From contig NZ_CP083374.1 in the NCBI RefSeq assembly GCF_017488845.2, positions 281,501-345,500 of the forward strand: a stretch of 64,000 nt of DNA. Reading direction: 5' to 3'. Shown here piece by piece: positions 18,537 through 27,848 of this stretch (position 1 is the stretch's first letter; every line of letters begins with the position of its first letter). The stretch comes from Ensifer canadensis (GTDB lineage: Bacteria > Pseudomonadota > Alphaproteobacteria > Rhizobiales > Rhizobiaceae). The notes beneath the pieces were generated by a model. That model saw nothing but the letters and a program-made list of their open reading frames with translations. It had not been told where the DNA came from and searched no databases. A program made the position numbers and the translations under genes.

Positions 18537-19442
18537 TCAGGCCGCCGATCCATACCCACTGCAAGTCGTACGGAGCCGCGGCAGGGCCCAGTCGATGAAG
18601 GCGCGCACCTTCAATGCGAGTAGCCCTTGACGCGAATAAACGATGTGGATCGGTTTCGCCTCGCCGCCATAACCTTGCAGGATCGGCACAAGCGCGCCGG
18701 TGGAGAGCTCCTCTGGCACCTGGTAGTCAAAGACCCTGGAGATGCCGACTCCACCTAACGCTGCGGCAACACAATTTGCCGCCGTGTTGACTTCGAGCCG
18801 GGTGACCGGAAGAGCTTCGATCAGTTTACCGTCGACGTCAAATCCCCAGAAGAACGAGCGGTTGTTGAACATGATGCCGTCATGCTTCGGCAGGTCGCTC
18901 GGATGCTCAGGCACGCCATGCCGCTTGAGATAAGCTGGACTGGCAACCGTCAGAAGGCGAAACTCGCCAGCCTTGACTGCGTAAAGAGAGCTGTCGGCAA
19001 GTTCCCCGAGACGAATGGCAACATCCACCTGCTCGTTGACGAGATTGACTGAGCGGTCCAACGACAAGATGTTCAAGGAGACTTCCGGGTGCTTGTCCAT
19101 GAAGTCCAATGCAATCGGCAGCACGTAGCGGCTTCCGAACTCCACCGGCATCGTGATCGTCAACGTTCCGCGCGGTGTTTGATATTCACCCGAGGCGCGT
19201 CGCTCGGCTTCCTCCAGGTCGGCCACGATCTTCCGCGCCGCTTCGACATAATCACGACCGGCATCAGTAAGTTGCAGGTTTCGGCTTGTGCGAATGATTA
19301 GGTTTGCACCGAGGTGCCGCTCGAGATCAGCGACTTTGCGGCTGACACTCGGCAAGGGAGCATTCAGCTTGCGGCTGCCAGCCGACAAACTTCCGGCGTC
19401 GACCACCGCAAGCAGTACCCGCATAGCATCAAGTCGATCCAT
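18537..19442 (-). CDS. LysR-family transcriptional regulator
   Basis: 301 residues: helix-turn-helix at about 15-45 (SLSAGSRKLNAPLPSVSRKV) and a type-2 periplasmic-binding-like effector domain. It resembles the later LysR gene at 47609 (same MDRxDAM start and RGTL/ITxP linker), so the two are paralogues. Start ATG 19442 gives the standard length. Convergent with the hydrolase gene; repeats occupy its upstream region. Confidence 0.85.
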   Translation of the reverse strand: MDRLDAMRVLLAVVDAGSLSAGSRKLNAPLPSVSRKVADLERHLGANLIIRTSRNLQLTDAGRDYVEAARKIVADLEEAERRASGEYQTPRGTLTITMPVEFGSRYVLPIALDFMDKHPEVSLNILSLDRSVNLVNEQVDVAIRLGELADSSLYAVKAGEFRLLTVASPAYLKRHGVPEHPSDLPKHDGIMFNNRSFFWGFDVDGKLIEALPVTRLEVNTAANCVAAALGGVGISRVFDYQVPEELSTGALVPILQGYGGEAKPIHIVYSRQGLLALKVRAFIDWALPRLRTTCSGYGSAA

Positions 19443-19455
19443 TGGACCCCGCGAC

Positions 19456-19560
19456 TAGAGCATCCCCTTTCAAGTAGAATCACCGAAAGCGGATAAGATG
19501 CTCTAGAATCAAAGTGCTAGAGCGTCCTTTGTGCGTTCATCTGAACGCACGGCGCTCTAA
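19456..19560. repeat. Intergenic palindromic repeat, two hairpins
   Basis: Two palindromes in tandem. The first is bounded by TAGAGCATC and GATGCTCTA (19456-19505). The second has outer arms TAGAGCG/CGCTCTA around a perfect GTGCGTTCA-TC-TGAACGCAC hairpin (19518-19559). This organisation matches the short mosaic repeats scattered between genes in rhizobia. It sits just upstream of the LysR start, so it may lie in that gene's leader or promoter. Confidence 0.7.
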
Positions 19561-19597
19561 AGTTTGCCCATAGGTACTGCATTCGTCCGAAGGTGAC

Positions 19598-19698
19598 TAC
19601 AGCGCCGCGCGTCTTATTAGACGCGCAAAGATCGCTGCAGCACTTTGAATTACTGCATGTTTCCTTAAATCGAATAGGATTTAAGGAAACATGCAGTA
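19598..19698 (-). repeat. RIME1-like intergenic mosaic element, copy A
   Basis: 101 bases with two palindromes. One is a perfect 21-bp inverted repeat (TACTGCATGTTTCCTTAAATC and its inverse, six-base loop). The other is GCGCGTCTTATTAGACGCGC within TACAGC-flanked arms. The same layout occurs in opposite orientation at 44361 and 61227, joined by the shared linker GCAATTCAAAGT. It resembles the RIME1 element known from rhizobia. It separates the LysR region from the denitrification genes. Confidence 0.8.
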
Positions 19699-19770
19699 GG
19701 GATTGCAGCCGGCCACCGGCCCTGACCGGACGTCTGGAAGCAACACACCTCGTGGAGGGGCAGTCATTCC

Positions 19771-20472
19771 TTAGCTCTTCTCGACTTGTTCAGCGAGACG
19801 TCGCAGCCCTGGCAAATCGCAAAGGAGCAGCTTCTGTCGTCCGCCCTGCACCAGTCCCCGCCCCTCCCACGCGCTGAGAATGCGCGAGACGGTGTGGAGC
19901 GTCGTGCCGGTCATTTCGGCTATGTCCTGCCGGGAAATGGGAAAATCGATGCGCACGCCAAGCTCTTCGCGCTTACCCGCCTGTTCGGCCAGCCGCAGAA
20001 CCGCGTGCGCGACGCGGCGTTCGACTTCCTCGGTCGACATCTCGCGGATGCGGGTATGGGCCTCGTCGAGCCGCTGGCCGATCGTGTGCATCGCATTGAT
20101 GGCCAGATGCGGATTGCTCTCGACGAACACGTTCCAGAGCTCGGTCGGCCAGGCGAGGACGAGGCTTTCCGTTGCCGTCATCGCCGTTCCCGGATAGTCG
20201 CTGCGCTGCAGCGCGCGGGCAAAGCCGAACAGATCGCCCGGATTGACGACACGGACGATGATCTGCTGGCCGTCGCGGGTGACCTGGGTGACCTTAAGGC
20301 GTCCGTGCAGGAGCAGGTAGAACGAATCCGCCGCAGCCCCCTGCTCGAAGACGGCCTCATTCTGGGGCACGCGCCGCACGGTCGCGTGCGCCAGGAGCTT
20401 GTCCAGCTCCTGATCGCTCATCTTCTGAAACAGCGGGAGTGATTTGACGAGTGTTCGGTCCAGTGCAGCCAC
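19771..20472 (-). CDS. nnrR: Crp/Fnr-family NO-responsive regulator NnrR
   Basis: 233 residues: cyclic-nucleotide-like sensor domain (about 15-130) and C-terminal Crp helix-turn-helix (ISRQDIAEMTGTTLHTVSRI). It lacks the N-terminal cysteine cluster of Fnr, so it does not carry an oxygen-labile Fe-S cluster; this is the NnrR/DNR pattern, which activates nir and nor genes when NO is present. Its place next to nirV-nirK and the many TTG-N8-CAA sites in this window support the call. No such site lies before nnrR itself. Confidence 0.9.
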   Translation of the reverse strand: MAALDRTLVKSLPLFQKMSDQELDKLLAHATVRRVPQNEAVFEQGAAADSFYLLLHGRLKVTQVTRDGQQIIVRVVNPGDLFGFARALQRSDYPGTAMTATESLVLAWPTELWNVFVESNPHLAINAMHTIGQRLDEAHTRIREMSTEEVERRVAHAVLRLAEQAGKREELGVRIDFPISRQDIAEMTGTTLHTVSRILSAWEGRGLVQGGRQKLLLCDLPGLRRLAEQVEKS

Positions 20473-20592
20473 GTCGTTTCCTGTCTCCTGCGGATCGGCG
20501 ATGCGGGCTGCTATATCACGTGCGATAGGGAGGAAGAAGCGGACAACACCCTTTCGCCGCCCTTAAGCGGCGATAATCAAGGCCCCGCGCTG

Positions 20593-21510
20593 TTACACCG
20601 CACCGGGAAAACGGCGCTCGAAGGCGTACAGCATGTCCGCATACCAACGATCGTCGCGAACCAGGCGGAAGCCGAGATTGTCCGGCGGCACGCCGACCGC
20701 GCAACCGCCGCTCTTCGGATCGCGAATGAAAAAGCTCATCGACGCACGGTGCTTGCCGTCGACGACGTAGATCCCGCAGGCTGGCGATATCTTCAGCACT
20801 TCGCCATCGACGCCGATCGTCACGCGACGGTGGCAGGTCTGCGTCCATTCCCAGACATTGCCGTCGAGATCGGCGACGCCGAATTCGTTTTCGCCGAACG
20901 TGCCCGACGGTTGCGGCATTGGGTTCTTCGACTTCTGCCGTGTCGATTCGCGCTCGTAGTCGGCAAGCCATCTCAGCGCCGGGTTGTCCTTGCTGCCGTC
21001 AATGCCGAGCGCGTCGTCGGGAAATTTCCGGCCGGCCGCAAAGGCCCATTGCCGATCGGTCGGCAGACGCCAGACCTGCCCCGTCTTTTCCGTCAGCCAG
21101 GCGGCATAGTTGCTGGCGTCGGTGTAGTTGACGCCGGTCATCGGGGTATCATTGCCGAGGCTTGCCGCCGGCTCACCCTTCTCGCAGGCGCCGTCTTCGA
21201 CGCAACGCTGATAGTCCGTGCGGCTAACCTGGTACTTCATGATCCTGAACGGTTTCGCGAGCGTCGCATCAACCAGCGGTGCATCGACGGCAAAGCCATT
21301 CTTGATGAAGTGGCCTTCGGCCCGGTATTCCATGCGGCGCGGCTCGATCGTCACTGTCACTGGCGCTTCGATGCGGGTGTCGACCGTTGCGTCGAGGTCA
21401 TCCAGCAGCCCGACCTTGGCCGAAAGCACCCCGCCGATGGCAACCAGCAGCAAAGCTGGAACGGCGACGGAAAACACCGAAACCGAATTCTTGTGACGTC
21501 TATCGCGCAT
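20593..21510 (-). CDS. nirV: NirV, formylglycine-generating-enzyme-like protein
   Basis: 305 residues with one N-terminal membrane segment (VAVPALLLVAIGGVLSAKVG) and a periplasmic FGE/SUMF1-like domain (MTGVNYTDASNYAAWL, RLPTDRQWAFAAG, GVADLDGNVWEWTQTC, NLGFRLVRDD). NirV always accompanies nirK in rhizobia, but its exact role is unsettled; NirK maturation has been suggested. It follows nirK by 110 bases on the same strand, forming nirK-nirV. The length is normal. Confidence 0.92.
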   Translation of the reverse strand: MRDRRHKNSVSVFSVAVPALLLVAIGGVLSAKVGLLDDLDATVDTRIEAPVTVTIEPRRMEYRAEGHFIKNGFAVDAPLVDATLAKPFRIMKYQVSRTDYQRCVEDGACEKGEPAASLGNDTPMTGVNYTDASNYAAWLTEKTGQVWRLPTDRQWAFAAGRKFPDDALGIDGSKDNPALRWLADYERESTRQKSKNPMPQPSGTFGENEFGVADLDGNVWEWTQTCHRRVTIGVDGEVLKISPACGIYVVDGKHRASMSFFIRDPKSGGCAVGVPPDNLGFRLVRDDRWYADMLYAFERRFPGAV

Positions 21511-21620
21511 GTTCTTCCCCTCCTATTGGCATGCGCCGATGGATCCGGCGCATGCCTTTGTCGCTGCCTCGCGCTGCCCAAAGACCTCTTCGGGCAACGC
21601 GGCCGATTGTCATATCGGGG

Positions 21621-22766
21621 TTACATCGAAGCCGGCTTGACGACCGAGGTCATCAGATCGTCGTTCCACTCGCCGGTGACCTTGAAGTGTCCGGCCGCGC
21701 CCAGTTCGAAGGCCTCGATCAGGTTGTGGTTGACGTAGGCATAGATGCCCGGCTGCCGGAATGTGTAGAAGGCCGCGCCGGCCGTGCCGCCCGGAATGAA
21801 CCAGGTTTCCTGATCGAGCTCGGGCGGATTACGGAATTTGCCGGTTGCCCAGACATAGTCGCCGTGTCCACCGATCAGGTGTGGCCGTGTATCGCGGTTG
21901 GCCTGCGAGTGGATGACGAGCACATGTTCGCCAACGGCCGCTGTCAGCGCCTTCTCGCCGGTCAGCGCTCCGACCGCGCCATTGAAGACGACGTGGGTCG
22001 GGGTCAGCGTGCGCATCACCTTGACGGTATCTTCATAGGCTTCGCCGGGCGTTTCGTATTTCTTGTAGTTGCCGGCTTCGTCGCGCGGGATGTAGAAATC
22101 CTGCTCGCCCACGTAGTAGACCTTGTCATAAGTCAGCGGCTGTCCCTTCTCATCCTTAAGCCCGTCACGCGGCAGCACCATGATGGCGCCGTTCATGCCC
22201 GACGTGACGTGCCAGGGCACCATGCCTTCCGGCGCGCAATGGTAGACGAAGACGCCAGGCTTGGTCGCCTTGAAGCGCAAGGTCGTCTCCTCGCCGGGAT
22301 TGACCTGCGTCAGGCCGCCACCGCCCAAGGCCCCCGTTGCTGCGTGAAAGTCGATATTGTGCAGCAGCGTGTTGGTGGCGGGGTTGATCAATCTGAGTTC
22401 GACATAGTCGTTCTCGTGGACGACCATCAGCGGACCGGGAACCGAGCCATTGAAGGTCATGGCGTGCACTTCGGTGCCGTCGCCGTCAATGACCAGCTTC
22501 TTTTCTTCGATGGTCATGGTGAACTCGACCACGCGCGGGCCGGTCTTGGCGACCTGATCGTGAGCATGAACGAAGGGCGGAGCGACGAGGTCGACCTTGA
22601 CCCGTTCAATTGTCGCAATGTCGACCGGCGCCGTGTCCGCTGCCGCGGGAGCGGCGGCCGTTGCGGCCTGGGTCGAGGTCGCCGTCAGGATCGGCGTCAG
22701 CGCGCCAGCGAAGGCGGCGCCGGCCAGAATCGTCCGGCGAGTCATCTGCAGCTGTTCTGTCATCAT
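21621..22766 (-). CDS. nirK: Copper-containing nitrite reductase NirK
   Basis: 381 residues; reduces nitrite to NO in the periplasm as a trimer. A twin-arginine signal is present ([15 protein letters not shown]). Two cupredoxin domains follow, with the type 1 copper cysteine in [11 protein letters not shown] and type 2 histidines around NIDFHAATG and [21 protein letters not shown] 22766 has AAGGAGAGCA upstream. A TTG-N8-CAA site at 22933-22946 lies 167 bases upstream. No azurin or cytochrome electron donor gene is adjacent. Confidence 0.96.
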   Translation of the reverse strand: MMTEQLQMTRRTILAGAAFAGALTPILTATSTQAATAAAPAAADTAPVDIATIERVKVDLVAPPFVHAHDQVAKTGPRVVEFTMTIEEKKLVIDGDGTEVHAMTFNGSVPGPLMVVHENDYVELRLINPATNTLLHNIDFHAATGALGGGGLTQVNPGEETTLRFKATKPGVFVYHCAPEGMVPWHVTSGMNGAIMVLPRDGLKDEKGQPLTYDKVYYVGEQDFYIPRDEAGNYKKYETPGEAYEDTVKVMRTLTPTHVVFNGAVGALTGEKALTAAVGEHVLVIHSQANRDTRPHLIGGHGDYVWATGKFRNPPELDQETWFIPGGTAGAAFYTFRQPGIYAYVNHNLIEAFELGAAGHFKVTGEWNDDLMTSVVKPASM

Positions 22767-22932
22767 TGCTCTCCTTGGGCATGACCGCGCGACCGGAGTG
22801 GCCGTCCGAAAATCATGCCGAAATTCAACGTGTTACGGTGTCCTCTGCCGTCCCTGGCGGGCTCACCTCAGGTTTTGACCACCGGTTTTTCAGTAGTCAT
22901 GCCTCAAGTAGAACCGAGAGCGAATGACGTCT

Positions 22933-22946
22933 TTGTCTTGGAACAA
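22933..22946 (-). promoter_or_regulatory. NnrR/Fnr-type site upstream of nirK
   Basis: TTGTCTTGGAACAA fits TTG-N8-CAA with symmetric half-sites. It lies in the 332-base nirK-nnrS divergent region, on the nirK side. No gene lies in this region; it holds the two promoters only. Confidence 0.7.
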
Positions 22947-23012
22947 ATCGCCCCGGAAAGTGGATGTTTTTCTGCAAATCTTCGCGGGGGCGGCGTTCGC
23001 CAGGCTCTATAA

Positions 23013-23026
23013 TTGCGTTTTCGCAA
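23013..23026 (+). promoter_or_regulatory. NnrR/Fnr-type site upstream of nnrS
   Basis: TTGCGTTTTCGCAA is a near-perfect palindrome of the form TTG-N8-CAA, centred about 79 bases before the nnrS ATG. That spacing suits an activator at about -41 with a short leader. Confidence 0.75.
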
Positions 23027-23098
23027 AGATGCCTCGGCAAGCCCCGGATAAATCGATCCCATCCACCCGTCCGCTCGACGAAAGAACAGGATCGAACA

Positions 23099-24322
23099 AT
23101 GTTTAGTTACTTCAGCAAACCAAGGCCCAGCGGAGGAATCCCGCGCGGAATCGCCACCACCGGTCCCGTTCTCTTTTCCTATGGCTTCAGACCCTTCTTC
23201 CTCGGCGCCAGTCTCTGGGCGATCTTCGCCATGGCCGGATGGATTGCCGCCCTTACCACGGGTATCGACATTGCCGGCGAATATGGCCCTGCCCATTGGC
23301 ACGCACACGAGATGCTCTTCGGGTTCTCATCCGCCGTACTCGCAGGCTTCCTTTTGACCGCTGTTCCGAACTGGACCGGCAGGCTGCCAGTTTCTGGCAG
23401 GCCGCTCGCCTACCTGTTCGCCCTGTGGGTTGCCGGGCGGCTGGCGCTGCTTGCAACCGATGTTATCGGATTGAAGTTCGCAGTGATCATCGAGGCCGCC
23501 TTCATGCCGGCGTTGCTCGCGATCTGCGCGCGCGAAATCATCGTCGGTCGGAAGTGGAAAGATCTGAAAATCGTCGGCGGTCTGGTTCTTCTTTCAGCCG
23601 CCAATGCGTGGTTCCATATCTCCGTCGTCCGTGAGCTCGACGTCGACGCGGCGGCACGGCTGGCGATCGGCGCTTATGTCATGCTGATCATGATTGTCGG
23701 CGGCAGAATTCTGCCAAGCTTCACCCGCAACTGGCTGAACAAGTTCGGCCGGACCGACTTTCCGGTTCCCTATAACCGCTTTGACACAGTGACGATTCTC
23801 GTCGGCGTCGCTGCTCTTGTCTGCTGGACCTTCGCGCCGCAACACATCGTCACGGCTACGGTAGCGTCCGCCGCCTCGTTGCTGCAGGCGGCCCGGCTTA
23901 TCCGCTGGCGCGGGTGGACCACGTGGCCGGACAAGATCGTGTTCGTCCTGCACGCGGCCTATGCCTTCGTTCCACTCGGCTTTGCCGCCGTTGCGGCAGG
24001 CGCGGTCAGCGCTCTCGACGCGTACCCCGTCATGCATGTGATGACCGTTGGGGTCATAGCCTGCATGATGCTGGCCGTCATGACGCGCGCAAGCCGCGGA
24101 CACACCGGACGGCCATTGGCTGCATCGAACCTCAGCTGCGCCTCTTACATCGCCATCATCGGCGCGGCGCTGGCGCGCCCCTTCGCCGAGATCCTGCCGG
24201 CGCACTATCATCACCTGCTCGCGCTATCGGGAGCACTCTGGATCACAGCCTTTGCGCTGTTCTGCATCGAATACGGTCCGATGCTGGTTCGCGCCCGGCG
24301 CGCGCCACGGGGTGCTGCCTAG
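23099..24322 (+). CDS. nnrS: NnrS family heme-copper membrane protein
   Basis: 407-residue polytopic membrane protein with about twelve helices. Family landmarks are FSYGFRPFFLGASLWA, HWHAHEMLFGFSSAVLAGFL and PSFTRNWLNKFG. NnrS proteins bind heme and copper and protect denitrifying cells from NO and iron-nitrosyl complexes. ATG 23099 is chosen where homology begins; a longer frame from 22964 has no support. It is divergent from nirK and preceded by an NnrR-type site. Closest function remains partly inferred for the family. Confidence 0.9.
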   Translation: MFSYFSKPRPSGGIPRGIATTGPVLFSYGFRPFFLGASLWAIFAMAGWIAALTTGIDIAGEYGPAHWHAHEMLFGFSSAVLAGFLLTAVPNWTGRLPVSGRPLAYLFALWVAGRLALLATDVIGLKFAVIIEAAFMPALLAICAREIIVGRKWKDLKIVGGLVLLSAANAWFHISVVRELDVDAAARLAIGAYVMLIMIVGGRILPSFTRNWLNKFGRTDFPVPYNRFDTVTILVGVAALVCWTFAPQHIVTATVASAASLLQAARLIRWRGWTTWPDKIVFVLHAAYAFVPLGFAAVAAGAVSALDAYPVMHVMTVGVIACMMLAVMTRASRGHTGRPLAASNLSCASYIAIIGAALARPFAEILPAHYHHLLALSGALWITAFALFCIEYGPMLVRARRAPRGAA

Positions 24323-24350
24323 CGCCCCGAGTAAGTTGGTTCTGCATAAC

Positions 24351-24384
24351 CAAAAAAGAAGGTTGCCTCCGCTGCGGCAACCTT
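24351..24384 (-). terminator. Rho-independent terminator, leftward
   Basis: Read on the minus strand: perfect 9-bp stem AAGGTTGCC/GGCAACCTT with an eight-base loop, then CTTTTTTG. It points left and would end a transcript coming from the DUF1254 remnant side. The stretch 24385-24661 between them holds no gene I can support. Confidence 0.75.
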
Positions 24385-24661
24385 CCGACGAGGCCATGTA
24401 CTCATAAAGACGCCGCCCCGCAGGATCGAAGCTTGTGCCTCCGACAGCGGACGTGAGGCGAACCTCTCGAAAATCGCTAGCGCAGCCAATAACCGGTCAT
24501 TGGCTGCGCTGAAAAAAGCGATGGGGGCAGAAACACTTGCCACGGCGGCAGACGCAAGAAATCTAGCACTCATGCAGTGCCTGTGGTTCATTTCTTCGGT
24601 GACTTCCCAGCGGGGCGGGTGTCGGACCGTATGCAAAACATCCGGAACCCGCGGCGCGTGT

Positions 24662-25552
24662 TCAATCAACCCTCTCGAAGTCGCCTGGCTTCCAACTCTT
24701 GTCGAACCATGGCTCCAATGGAGCATACAGCCGCAACAGCGAATTCCAGCCCTTGCCGGGTATGGTTTGAACCCAGTTTCCCTCTTGTCCCGACGGAGCC
24801 TCTGGAGAGAACCAGACTGTCACCGAACCGTCCTCGTTCTTCTTGATGCCCGGCTGATTGCTGTCGATGCCTGCGAGCTTCTGGTCAGTCTCCAGCATTG
24901 ATCTGGTCTGATTGTCATACACCGTGAACGACCAGAACTGTCCGACCGGAACGGGGGCAGGCAAGGTGATTTTGTATGTCTTGCTGCCGTCGAGATAGGT
25001 TCCGGTCGAGTCCCTGACCGCAAACGCGTAGGCTGAGCCGGTGCCGGGCTTCGCATCTGCCATCGCAGGTGTGATCCCCGTCGCCGCGTAGTGGAACATC
25101 GTGCGCGCGTCGAGCATGCGTTCGCCGTCGTTCAGGAACTGATAGCTGTTGCCGATGAAGCCATTGTTCCATTGACGGTCGGGGTAAAATTTCGCGCGTT
25201 CATCGCGGGGAGCAAAGACCATGGACCGGGCCGTCGCATTGCCGACCGCAACAGCCTCGGTGAGGATTGCCCTCATGCGGGTATCAGGCGCGAACGGCTT
25301 GCCCTTCTTTATGCCAATAGATGCGAACAGGCCGACAATTTCGGGATCGAATGCATCGCCCGGCTCGGTCTGGATGACGCTGTTCAGCTCCTCGTAGAAA
25401 TGGAAGTCATTGGCATGGACCGTATTCATCTGCTTGCCTGAGATGTTGATAAAGGTGGTTTCCGGCGGCTCCTTGCCCGCCGACAGCCGATAGACACGCG
25501 CATGGTCCTTCACGCTCCTGACTGCCGCAGCGATGTCGCCGTAGAGCGATCT
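24662..25552 (-). pseudogene. DUF1254/DUF1214 protein, 5'-truncated remnant
   Basis: The C-terminal DUF1214 part is intact (GSKTYKITLPAPVPVGQFWS, VYDNQTRSMLETDQ, WVQTIPGKGWNSLLRLYAP) and ends normally at 24662. Upstream, similarity to the DUF1254 part begins abruptly near SLYGDIAAAV at 25552. Beyond that the frame is unrelated and closed by a stop near 25630, with no start codon or ribosome site. Full-length relatives are roughly 450-500 residues; only about 295 remain. A GTG at 25513 could start a shortened protein, but I judge it a remnant left by rearrangement. Confidence 0.7.
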
Positions 25553-25639
25553 CGAACCTGAACGGTGCTGTGGTTCAGATGATTGACAGCACAGTGCGCA
25601 CCAGCACGCTACATGCCTGCAAGTTTACACGTCCACGAC

Positions 25640-25948
25640 CTAATACCTGGCAGATGCCTCGCGCATCATTTCCGGGGTCCATGGCGGCTCGTAGGTCAGC
25701 CGCACTTCGGCATATTCGACGCCGGGAACGTACCAGACGCAGTTCTGCACGGCTTCCTTGAGAAAGGCCGTGGCGGGGCAGGCCTTTATCGTCGTGGTCA
25801 TCGTTACGCGGACGATGCCGCCATCCTGGACAGCAATGTCGTAGATCAAACCGAGATCCACGACATTGGACCCCATTTCCGGATCGACAATCATCCGCAG
25901 GGCGCTGCGTATGCTTTCGACCAGCTCTTCGCGTTCAGTCGGCTGCAT
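25640..25948 (-). CDS. MIP18/PaaD-like (DUF59) iron-sulfur assembly factor
   Basis: 102 residues of the DUF59 fold (IRSALRMIVDPEMGSNVVDL, LIYDI, then VTMTTTIKACPATAFLKEAV with the conserved cysteine). Relatives (SufT, PaaD, MIP18) help load Fe-S clusters onto target enzymes. Start ATG 25948 has AAGGGG nearby and overlaps the previous gene by 14 bases, so translation is coupled. It is the last gene of the unit 28258-25640 within the denitrification block. A role in supplying or repairing a NO-sensitive Fe-S protein is inference. Confidence 0.82.
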   Translation of the reverse strand: MQPTEREELVESIRSALRMIVDPEMGSNVVDLGLIYDIAVQDGGIVRVTMTTTIKACPATAFLKEAVQNCVWYVPGVEYAEVRLTYEPPWTPEMMREASARY

Positions 25949-26471
25949 TTTCGTGCCCCTTGTGTCCACCGACGCGGATCAGGATGCGATAGGTCTCGCC
26001 CGCCGCGTCGAAGTTCCCGGCCCATTTGTGGCCGCGCATGGCAAGTTCGGGATAGAGAAACAACGGTTCACGCGCGAGAAGTGCGAAAAGCACCTCGCCT
26101 GCCTGCATCTTTTCCACCACGGCGAGGATGCGAACCATCGGCTCGGGCGGGTCCAGATCCGTCAGGTCGAGCTGGCGCGCGGGATCCGGCCAGGCGTCCA
26201 GATCCGTGTCGCCGGCGGAGACCCTGATCTCGTCGACCTGTTCCTCCGGCGTGAATAGAACCTCCCAGTCACCGTTGCCGAGCGGCTGGTCCTGGTGGGC
26301 AAAGCCGCGGCCGGCCATGACGCTGAAAAGCGGCACCGGCCTGAACGTTGCAATCAGTTTGAGCGGTTGTCCGGGTGCCAGACCGTCGACGGCGCGCATG
26401 ATGGCCTGGAACGGATCGCTACCGCTTTTGAGAAGCGGCCGGACGTCGAGTTCGTAGGGGTCTTTGATCAT
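25935..26471 (-). CDS. DUF2249 domain protein
   Basis: 178 residues with two DUF2249-like segments, one N-terminal (YELDVRPLLKSGSDPFQAIM, PGQPLKLIATFRPVPLFSVM) and one weaker C-terminal (RILAVVEKMQAGEVLFALLA). The family is small, soluble, without an assigned reaction, and often found in denitrification and NO-stress gene groups. ATG 26471 overlaps the previous stop by four bases (ATGA), so it is cotranscribed with the membrane protein. A paralogue sits at the head of the same unit. Confidence 0.8.
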   Translation of the reverse strand: MIKDPYELDVRPLLKSGSDPFQAIMRAVDGLAPGQPLKLIATFRPVPLFSVMAGRGFAHQDQPLGNGDWEVLFTPEEQVDEIRVSAGDTDLDAWPDPARQLDLTDLDPPEPMVRILAVVEKMQAGEVLFALLAREPLFLYPELAMRGHKWAGNFDAAGETYRILIRVGGHKGHENAAD

Positions 26472-27832
26472 GGTTGTCTCCGTGACTGAAACGATGGGAA
26501 GAAGAGATGCGGACGGGCGAAGCCGCCAGGAAGCTGAAGATTGCCGGGCACGTTGCTGAGCCTTCGTGTTGCCACGAATTCCCAAAGCAACGCATTGACC
26601 GCAATCAACTGGCCAAGGCTGCTCGCCCGAAACAGCAATGCGTTGTCGAAATAGAGCGCTGTCGAGGCAACGATCACGGTGAGATAGTAGAGGCGAAACC
26701 AGAACGCCGCACGCGTTTCGACGACCAGATCCTGAACGCGCGGCGTCGGCATGCGTCCAAGCAGCGCGCCGTAACATTCGAGCCAGGTGATGAAGGGAAC
26801 GATCTTGTAGAGCTGTGCCAGCCCCATGCCCGTCAGCCAGCCAAAAGTGACGAGATAGACGAGCGGACCGACGCCTTCTTCGATGCGGCCGCTCAAGACC
26901 GAAGCTACAAGGAATACGGTCGCGACAATCAGCGCCACGAAAGCGCCGATGCCGGCGCGGCTGTTCAATTCGATGAGCTTGCGTTTGCGCTCGCGGTAGA
27001 TCCGCACGATGTCCGCCATGTAAATTCCAATGGCGATCACACCGGCGAGCGCCGCACCGACGAGCAGGATCGTCCGCCCGTCCGAACCGGAAAGGATCAT
27101 CGGCACAATGCAGACGATCATTCCGAGGGCAACAGCACCCAGCGCCCAGACGATCCTGCTGCTATGCCGTTCGCGGTCCGGCGACAGCATGAACATGGTC
27201 AAAAGACGGTAGCTGACCCCCATGGTCGTAAAACTCAGCCAGCCGCCCAGCCCCAACGTGGCATGGAGCGAAACACCTTCGAGCGTCAGATCGATCGCGG
27301 CCGGCGCATCGGCAAGTCCGGCAAGGACGAATGCGTAGATGCCACCGAGAATGAAGGTCATGACCAGCGAGCCAAGACCAACGGCGACAAACCGCGCGGG
27401 CAAGGGCAGCGGTCGCGCCTGCCAAAGCGTCGATGCAAAGATGATGATGAGCAGGCCGAAACCGGCGATCGTCACAGTCGCCCCGAACGGCAGAAGGAGC
27501 GGTGAAAGGCTGACGGCGCCTGCGAGGCTGGCAAAACCAAGCACCAGGCTGGTTATGCCGACAACCAGCAGCGCCAGAGCCGGAAAAGCCAGGTTGGGAA
27601 ACGAAAGCGGCCGACCAACGAGAACAGGCACGAACTGCAGCAGTGCCCCCGCCATCAGCAGGCTGAGCCATCCGAGCGCAATGGTATGGACGAGCGCCAG
27701 CGTCTCAGGTGCCTCGATGGAGGAAACCGGATATCCGAAGCCGAGGACCATCATGATCTCGCTGGTGGCAAGAAAGATCAGCGCGGCCGCGAAATAGGAC
27801 ATCGTCCAGCGGGAAAGCGTGGCTCCGAACAT
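26468..27832 (-). CDS. Polytopic membrane protein, NnrS/oxidase-like, denitrification-associated
   Basis: 454 residues with about twelve predicted helices. Three similar segments contain the pattern GWL followed by a small-residue helix: LVHTIALGWLSLLMAG (H49), LHATLGLGGWLSFTTMGV (H190) and LVTFGWLTGMGLAQLYKIVP. The spaced histidines suggest possible heme or metal ligands, as in NnrS and the oxidase subunit I superfamily, but I cannot prove membership. It lies between two DUF2249 genes and before the DUF59 gene. I do not know its activity; NO handling or electron transfer is inferred only from location. Confidence 0.7.
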   Translation of the reverse strand: MFGATLSRWTMSYFAAALIFLATSEIMMVLGFGYPVSSIEAPETLALVHTIALGWLSLLMAGALLQFVPVLVGRPLSFPNLAFPALALLVVGITSLVLGFASLAGAVSLSPLLLPFGATVTIAGFGLLIIIFASTLWQARPLPLPARFVAVGLGSLVMTFILGGIYAFVLAGLADAPAAIDLTLEGVSLHATLGLGGWLSFTTMGVSYRLLTMFMLSPDRERHSSRIVWALGAVALGMIVCIVPMILSGSDGRTILLVGAALAGVIAIGIYMADIVRIYRERKRKLIELNSRAGIGAFVALIVATVFLVASVLSGRIEEGVGPLVYLVTFGWLTGMGLAQLYKIVPFITWLECYGALLGRMPTPRVQDLVVETRAAFWFRLYYLTVIVASTALYFDNALLFRASSLGQLIAVNALLWEFVATRRLSNVPGNLQLPGGFARPHLFFPSFQSRRQP

Positions 27833-27848
27833 CGCGGTTCATCCAGAA

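Noticed and set aside
21387..22784. 465-codon plus-strand frame over nirK
   Set aside because: Shadow of the nirK coding strand; high G+C leaves antisense frames open.
24319..24591. Minus-strand open frame with a signal-like start (MSARFLASAAVASVSAPIAF)
   Set aside because: A strong leftward terminator lies within its 3' part (24351-24384), no family is recognisable and the ribosome site is poor.
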